Assembly: GCA_963737545.1 (NCBI GenBank)
Contig: CAVTTH010000004.1
Location: forward strand, 434,001-498,000
Source of the DNA: CAVTTH01 sp963737545
GTDB taxonomy: Bacteria > Verrucomicrobiota > Verrucomicrobiia > Chthoniobacterales > UBA10450
Length of the DNA: 64,000 nucleotides
Direction: 5' to 3'
How positions within the stretch are numbered: the stretch's first letter is position 1; each line of letters opens with the position of its first letter. The notes under the pieces were generated by a model. That model was not told the origin of the DNA. It was given only the letters and a program-made list of their open reading frames with translations, and made no database searches. Positions 60,624-64,000 of the stretch are shown one piece after another. The translations under genes were made by a program, and so were the position numbers.

Positions 60624-62875
60624 GAGCTTGCTTCCCAATAGTGGCGATAAAATCGCAACTCGACTGCTCCGGTTTGGTCCTGGCGAAAAAGCTTAATCGC
60701 GCGCGATCGAACCATCGCGTCCCACACATCGGTCACGCGCTCCGTCTCCGGGAAATCGCGCGATGTCGCAACGATTAATTTCGGATGAACCTGCGTCAGA
60801 AATCTCTCCGAGCCGGACATTCCTGAACGATGCTGCCCCTTAACCAGGATTTCGCTTCCCAAATCGAGATGGCTTTCACAAAGCGCATTTTCCGTTTCAA
60901 CACCAATATCGGAGACGAGCAGAACCCGAACTTGCGAATCGATAATGAGCTGAGCCACGACCGCCTGATCATCGGCAGCTGAGGATGTAGACAAGGCGGG
61001 AGGATGGAGAATCCTAACGGTGACGTTATTGGACAATTTCAGCTCCGAACCCGCTCTGAGAGACTGCAATCGCAATGGGCGGGTGCGCAGTTCTCGTTGG
61101 ATCTTGCGATGAACGCTGGAGCGATCAGGCGCGGAATTGTCGAAGACAACGGCCGGCTTGAAATCGTTGATCACGTCGATCGCCCCTCCGATGTGAAGGG
61201 AATCGCCATGCGTTAACGCCAGACCCGCGAGGCGATTGATTCCGCGAGAGTGAAGATACGGACGAAGCAAACGCTCGTAATCCCGCTCACTTGCGCAGTC
61301 CCAAAGCCAGTTCGCAGTGCCGGTGCGTAAACGGATGGCTCCGCCTGCGCCTGCATCCAGCACTGTGATTTCTGCTCCGGCGCCACTCGGCCAATGCGGA
61401 TGAGCCACATAATAATGGCCACCCGGAATCTGCGCGAAAACATGGACCACGCCGAGTATCGCCTTCGCCAGCGCCCAATTGGCGTTGTTGAAAATGACCG
61501 ATACGCCGGAAGCAAGCGGTGCCGCGAGCAACGAAAGCATCCCGACGCCGAGAATAAAAAACGCAATAGGAACGACCACCAGGTTCGCAAGAACAGAGAT
61601 GGTCGTGATCAAATAAAAATCCCAGAGGAGCAGAGGAAACGACCCGATCCAGGCTGCCGCCGAGATACAAGCGCCCCGAAAAATCCAACCAGCGCCGCCA
61701 TCGATGAACCGACGCGGAGCTGATAGCAACACGCGCGGTAGAAATGGGTCGGGCGCGCCCCACCGGCGGAGGAATCGAAAAATCGGATCGGACAGCAAGA
61801 TGATCGCCGTTACGACAGAAAAGGAGAGTTGGAACCCTACCGAAAATAACTCGTTAGTGTCCCATGAGAGAATCAGGAATGCCGCGGCCGCAAGGCTGTT
61901 TACAGCGAAAACTCTTCGTTCCACATAAAATCCAGCCAGCAGGACCGCGCTCATAACCGCCGCCCGGACACTGGAAGTGTGCAGACCGGTAACTGCCGCA
62001 TAAAAAAAGAGCGTGGGGATAATGAGCGCGATCGTCCACTTGCGCGGGAGGTGCAGAATCATCGCGAGAATCCAGAGTAACTGCGCGACGATGCCGACGT
62101 GGAGACCTGCCACCGCAAAAAGGTGCAGGGTCCCGGTCTGCTGAAACGGCTCCTCGATATCTTCTTCCGTTTCATGCCGCATCCCGAGCGCCATGCCTTT
62201 GACCAGACTTTGGACATCCGGCGAATCTTCCAGACCTCGACAAAGCACATTTTGCATCCACATCCGCGCTTCTTTGGCCGCGCGCAGAATCGGATTCGGA
62301 ATCGTGTGCCGCAGAATGATGCCGTTTTCTGGGTAACGAACAAACAGCTCCCGTCGAACATCGCGGCGCGCGAGATACGATCTCATATCGAATTCACCCG
62401 GATTTCGTGGCGGCGCGATCGGCCCGATCACGCCGAAAAGCTTTAACTCGTCCCCGCGTTCAACCCTTCCGCGCCAACGCACGCGGATCGTCGCATCTGC
62501 TATCCGCTCCGATCCGTCGGCCGAGACCGCATTTAGGCGGAGAAGAAATGTGGCCACATCGTTGCCTGCGATTCGGGGCTCGCTGACGACCACTCCGGTG
62601 ACGTTGAGCGCCCGCGGACGACCGCCAAGTTCCGAGGCGAGCCGAAGACCAGGTGTGTCGCGGATCTGATTGCTGTGTAGAACGAAAAAACAGGCCGCGA
62701 CCAGACCGTAGGTTCTTTTTGAATTGGGCCAGGCGAATGCAACAACAGCGGCAGCTGCGATAAAAAGGGGAACCGGCGCCTGGTTCAGCGGGAGATAATC
62801 CGCCAACACGATGCCGCCGGCGGCCGATAAAGCCATTCCCACGAACGGGTGGCGCGGAGTGCCAGACGACTTCAT
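60584..62875 (-). CDS. comEC: DNA uptake channel ComEC/Rec2 family protein
   Basis: The 763-residue protein has an N-terminal membrane pair and OB-like DUF4131 region ('LNVTGVVVSEPRIAGNDVAT'), the Competence core ('LHLFAVAGLHVGIVAQLLWI', 'GLHTSSVRAAVMSAVLLAGF', 'FSVGFQLSFSVVTAIILL') and a C-terminal metallo-beta-lactamase-like domain with 'LALTHGDSLHIGGAIDVIN', where the usual HxHxDH is reduced to THGDSLH. It would carry single-stranded DNA across the inner membrane. The nuclease part may be inactive or altered. Confidence 0.92.
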   Translation of the reverse strand: MKSSGTPRHPFVGMALSAAGGIVLADYLPLNQAPVPLFIAAAAVVAFAWPNSKRTYGLVAACFFVLHSNQIRDTPGLRLASELGGRPRALNVTGVVVSEPRIAGNDVATFLLRLNAVSADGSERIADATIRVRWRGRVERGDELKLFGVIGPIAPPRNPGEFDMRSYLARRDVRRELFVRYPENGIILRHTIPNPILRAAKEARMWMQNVLCRGLEDSPDVQSLVKGMALGMRHETEEDIEEPFQQTGTLHLFAVAGLHVGIVAQLLWILAMILHLPRKWTIALIIPTLFFYAAVTGLHTSSVRAAVMSAVLLAGFYVERRVFAVNSLAAAAFLILSWDTNELFSVGFQLSFSVVTAIILLSDPIFRFLRRWGAPDPFLPRVLLSAPRRFIDGGAGWIFRGACISAAAWIGSFPLLLWDFYLITTISVLANLVVVPIAFFILGVGMLSLLAAPLASGVSVIFNNANWALAKAILGVVHVFAQIPGGHYYVAHPHWPSGAGAEITVLDAGAGGAIRLRTGTANWLWDCASERDYERLLRPYLHSRGINRLAGLALTHGDSLHIGGAIDVINDFKPAVVFDNSAPDRSSVHRKIQRELRTRPLRLQSLRAGSELKLSNNVTVRILHPPALSTSSAADDQAVVAQLIIDSQVRVLLVSDIGVETENALCESHLDLGSEILVKGQHRSGMSGSERFLTQVHPKLIVATSRDFPETERVTDVWDAMVRSRAIKLFRQDQTGAVELRFYRHYWEASSYLTGENFRTSSQ

Positions 62876-62978
62876 CGCCCGCGAGACTAGTCCCGCTCTG
62901 AGTCATTCGAGAAGCGCAATGCTCCCCGCAGAGCTTTCCGGCCAGCAACTTTTCGGCGGCCGGGAACCGCCGCTAAAG

Positions 62979-63500
62979 TTAGAATACCGCCGAATCGTCG
63001 GAGTCGGTCATCACCTGATCCATCACAATGTCGTGAGGCTCAAGGGGAATCGTCTCGAGGCGTTGAAAGGAAAAGCAAACGCCAAGCTTGAAAGCTGACG
63101 CCGCCCGGCCGCCGAGCAGACGGTCGTAGAAGCCGTTGCCGCGACCCAGGCGATGACCCGCACGCGAGAAGGCGACCCCGGGCACAAGGATCAAATCGGG
63201 GGTTTCCACTAGCTCGAGATCGGCTTCCACCCGGAGCAACGGCGGAATCATCATAATGATTTGCCCCCCGGTTTGGGCGCTGTTTTGCAAAAATGAGATT
63301 TCCGGCTCGCTGCGTAAGGGCGAAAAGAGGGCAATCGCCCTCGCGTTTTGCCAGATCGAACTCTGCAGCACCCGCGCACAAATTTGGGCCGAACGCGCCA
63401 GCCGGTCATTCGGCATTAAGGCGCGGAGCTTGGCCATCATCTCGTCTCGCATCTGCTGCTTCGGCGAAATTGTCTCAATTGTGTCGGAAGAATCGCTCAT
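62979..63500 (-). CDS. 5-formyltetrahydrofolate cyclo-ligase
   Basis: The 173-residue protein has the family signatures: an N-terminal helix that would bind nucleotide ('RDEMMAKLRALMPNDRLARS'), 'AIALFSPLRSEPEISFL' and the 'VPGVAFSRAGHRLGRGNGFY' loop with the catalytic region 'DRLLGG'. It recycles 5-formyl-THF to 5,10-methenyl-THF. It is divergent from the MBL-fold gene. Confidence 0.92.
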   Translation of the reverse strand: MSDSSDTIETISPKQQMRDEMMAKLRALMPNDRLARSAQICARVLQSSIWQNARAIALFSPLRSEPEISFLQNSAQTGGQIIMMIPPLLRVEADLELVETPDLILVPGVAFSRAGHRLGRGNGFYDRLLGGRAASAFKLGVCFSFQRLETIPLEPHDIVMDQVMTDSDDSAVF

Positions 63501-63549
63501 GATCTCGAAAGGTTTTGATTCACTCCACGTAGCTTATATCATTCCTACC

Positions 63550-64000
63550 GTGCCGATTCCTTTTTCAAAGAAGAGCCGGAGAAACGCGGTGCGGCGGCGA
63601 TCTGGCAATGGTGCGCCGGATGAAGCTTCCACCAGCGTCGGTTTGCGTCCGGCAACCGACTGGCACAAGCGAAATTTTCTCACCAGCGTTCTCATTCCGT
63701 CTCTCTTCATCAAGCGATCGGGAGATCGAACGCAACCGCTTTTTCCGAAGGTCGGAGAGGGTCAAATCTGCATCACCTGGATCGGTCACGCCTCGTTTCT
63801 CATCCAGACGCAAGAGGTGAACGTCCTGATCGACCCGAACTGGTCGATGTGGCTAAAAGTGATCAAGCGCTTGAAAGAGCCCGGCTTCCAGATTCATCAT
63901 CTGCCCTCGATTGATTTCGTGCTCGTGACCCACGCCCATTTCGATCATCTCGATCGCCGAACGCTGCGACGTGTCGCGTCGGATCAACCAATCGTGGTGC
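63550..64000 (+). CDS. MBL-fold metallohydrolase, partial at window end
   Basis: A GTG start at 63550 gives 'MPIPFSKKSRRNAVRRRSGN'. The conserved 'ICITWIGHASFLIQTQEVNV' and 'IDPNW' lead to the metal motif 'VLVTHAHFDHLD' (HxHxDH). This is the layout of the NAPE-PLD-like/UlaG-type branch of the metallo-beta-lactamase superfamily. The gene runs off the window after 150 codons, so its length and target are unknown. Confidence 0.85.
   Translation, partial: MPIPFSKKSRRNAVRRRSGNGAPDEASTSVGLRPATDWHKRNFLTSVLIPSLFIKRSGDRTQPLFPKVGEGQICITWIGHASFLIQTQEVNVLIDPNWSMWLKVIKRLKEPGFQIHHLPSIDFVLVTHAHFDHLDRRTLRRVASDQPIVV

Noticed and set aside
1..64000. CRISPR array, tRNA or rRNA genes
   Set aside because: No regularly spaced direct repeats and no convincing tRNA or rRNA sequence were seen; the repeats present are palindromes or segmental copies.

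Overview
The window (about 57% GC by eye) looks like a chromosomal segment of a soil-type Verrucomicrobiota bacterium, most likely near Chthoniobacterales/Spartobacteria. The reasons are the style of UvrB, LysS, NnrE/D and ComEC, the crowd of TolB/FlgO-type TPR proteins that begin with the 'FF(A/S)ELKRRN' signature, and the many GTAG/GGAG-headed palindromes. This placement is inference; no rRNA gene is present. At least seven loci are interrupted by indels, so the sequence is either a draft or metagenome assembly with base errors or a region with real gene decay.

Layout. 0.1-9.5 kb, nearly all minus strand: holA, a secreted HExxH protein, a secreted SnoaL-type protein, uvrB, then an outer-membrane-like protein, a cupredoxin and a HAMP-cyclase. 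9.6-16.4 kb, plus strand: two class III cyclase-TolB-TPR proteins (one frameshifted) and a membrane TolB-TPR protein. 16.4-20.3 kb: a tandem segmental duplication carrying two HAF-repeat protein genes, each followed by chimeric scraps of neighbouring genes. 20.3-26.4 kb: a GAF gene translationally coupled to an ebo metabolite-traffic cluster (small protein, eboB, broken eboE, eboC, eboD, eboF). 26.9-30.3 kb: a third copy of the duplicated leader driving a cyclic-nucleotide-binding protein, then another TolB-TPR gene. 30.5-30.8 kb: a cassette-like gene fragment ending in an attC-like hairpin.

30.8-40.4 kb: an outer-membrane-like protein, NnrE/D, a cell-wall amidase, a REC/PATAN-like protein, an FHA-cyclase, a Ser/Thr kinase and a TPR protein that share an uncharacterised C-terminal domain, and an ACT protein. 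40.6-48.8 kb: lysS flanked by two inverted repeats, a thioredoxin-like protein, two small DUF proteins, a glutaredoxin, a penicillin-binding protein, an L,D-transpeptidase, a cupin and a methyltransferase. 48.6-51.1 kb: a RAYT transposase with terminal inverted repeats inside a segment bounded by a 265-bp direct repeat of the methyltransferase 5' end. 51-64 kb: ankyrin protein, ABC-F, Gfo/Idh/MocA, rpmB, a PVC-type hypothetical, acpP, mscS, an iron permease with an apparent ATC start, nth, trmB, comEC, 5-FTHF cyclo-ligase and a partial MBL-fold hydrolase.

Three system-level signals stand out. (1) REP/REPIN-like palindromes sit inside coding genes (uvrB, lysS, nnrE/D and others) and are translated as extra peptide, in a window that also encodes a RAYT. 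(2) The 8-mer CCTAACGA occurs at least 18 times (about 2 expected for equal base frequencies), in all reading frames and mostly through TTA, CTA or AGG codons, which suggests selection on DNA. (3) Four class III cyclase genes, a cNMP-binding protein, an FHA domain and a Ser/Thr kinase make this a dense second-messenger and phosphorylation neighbourhood.
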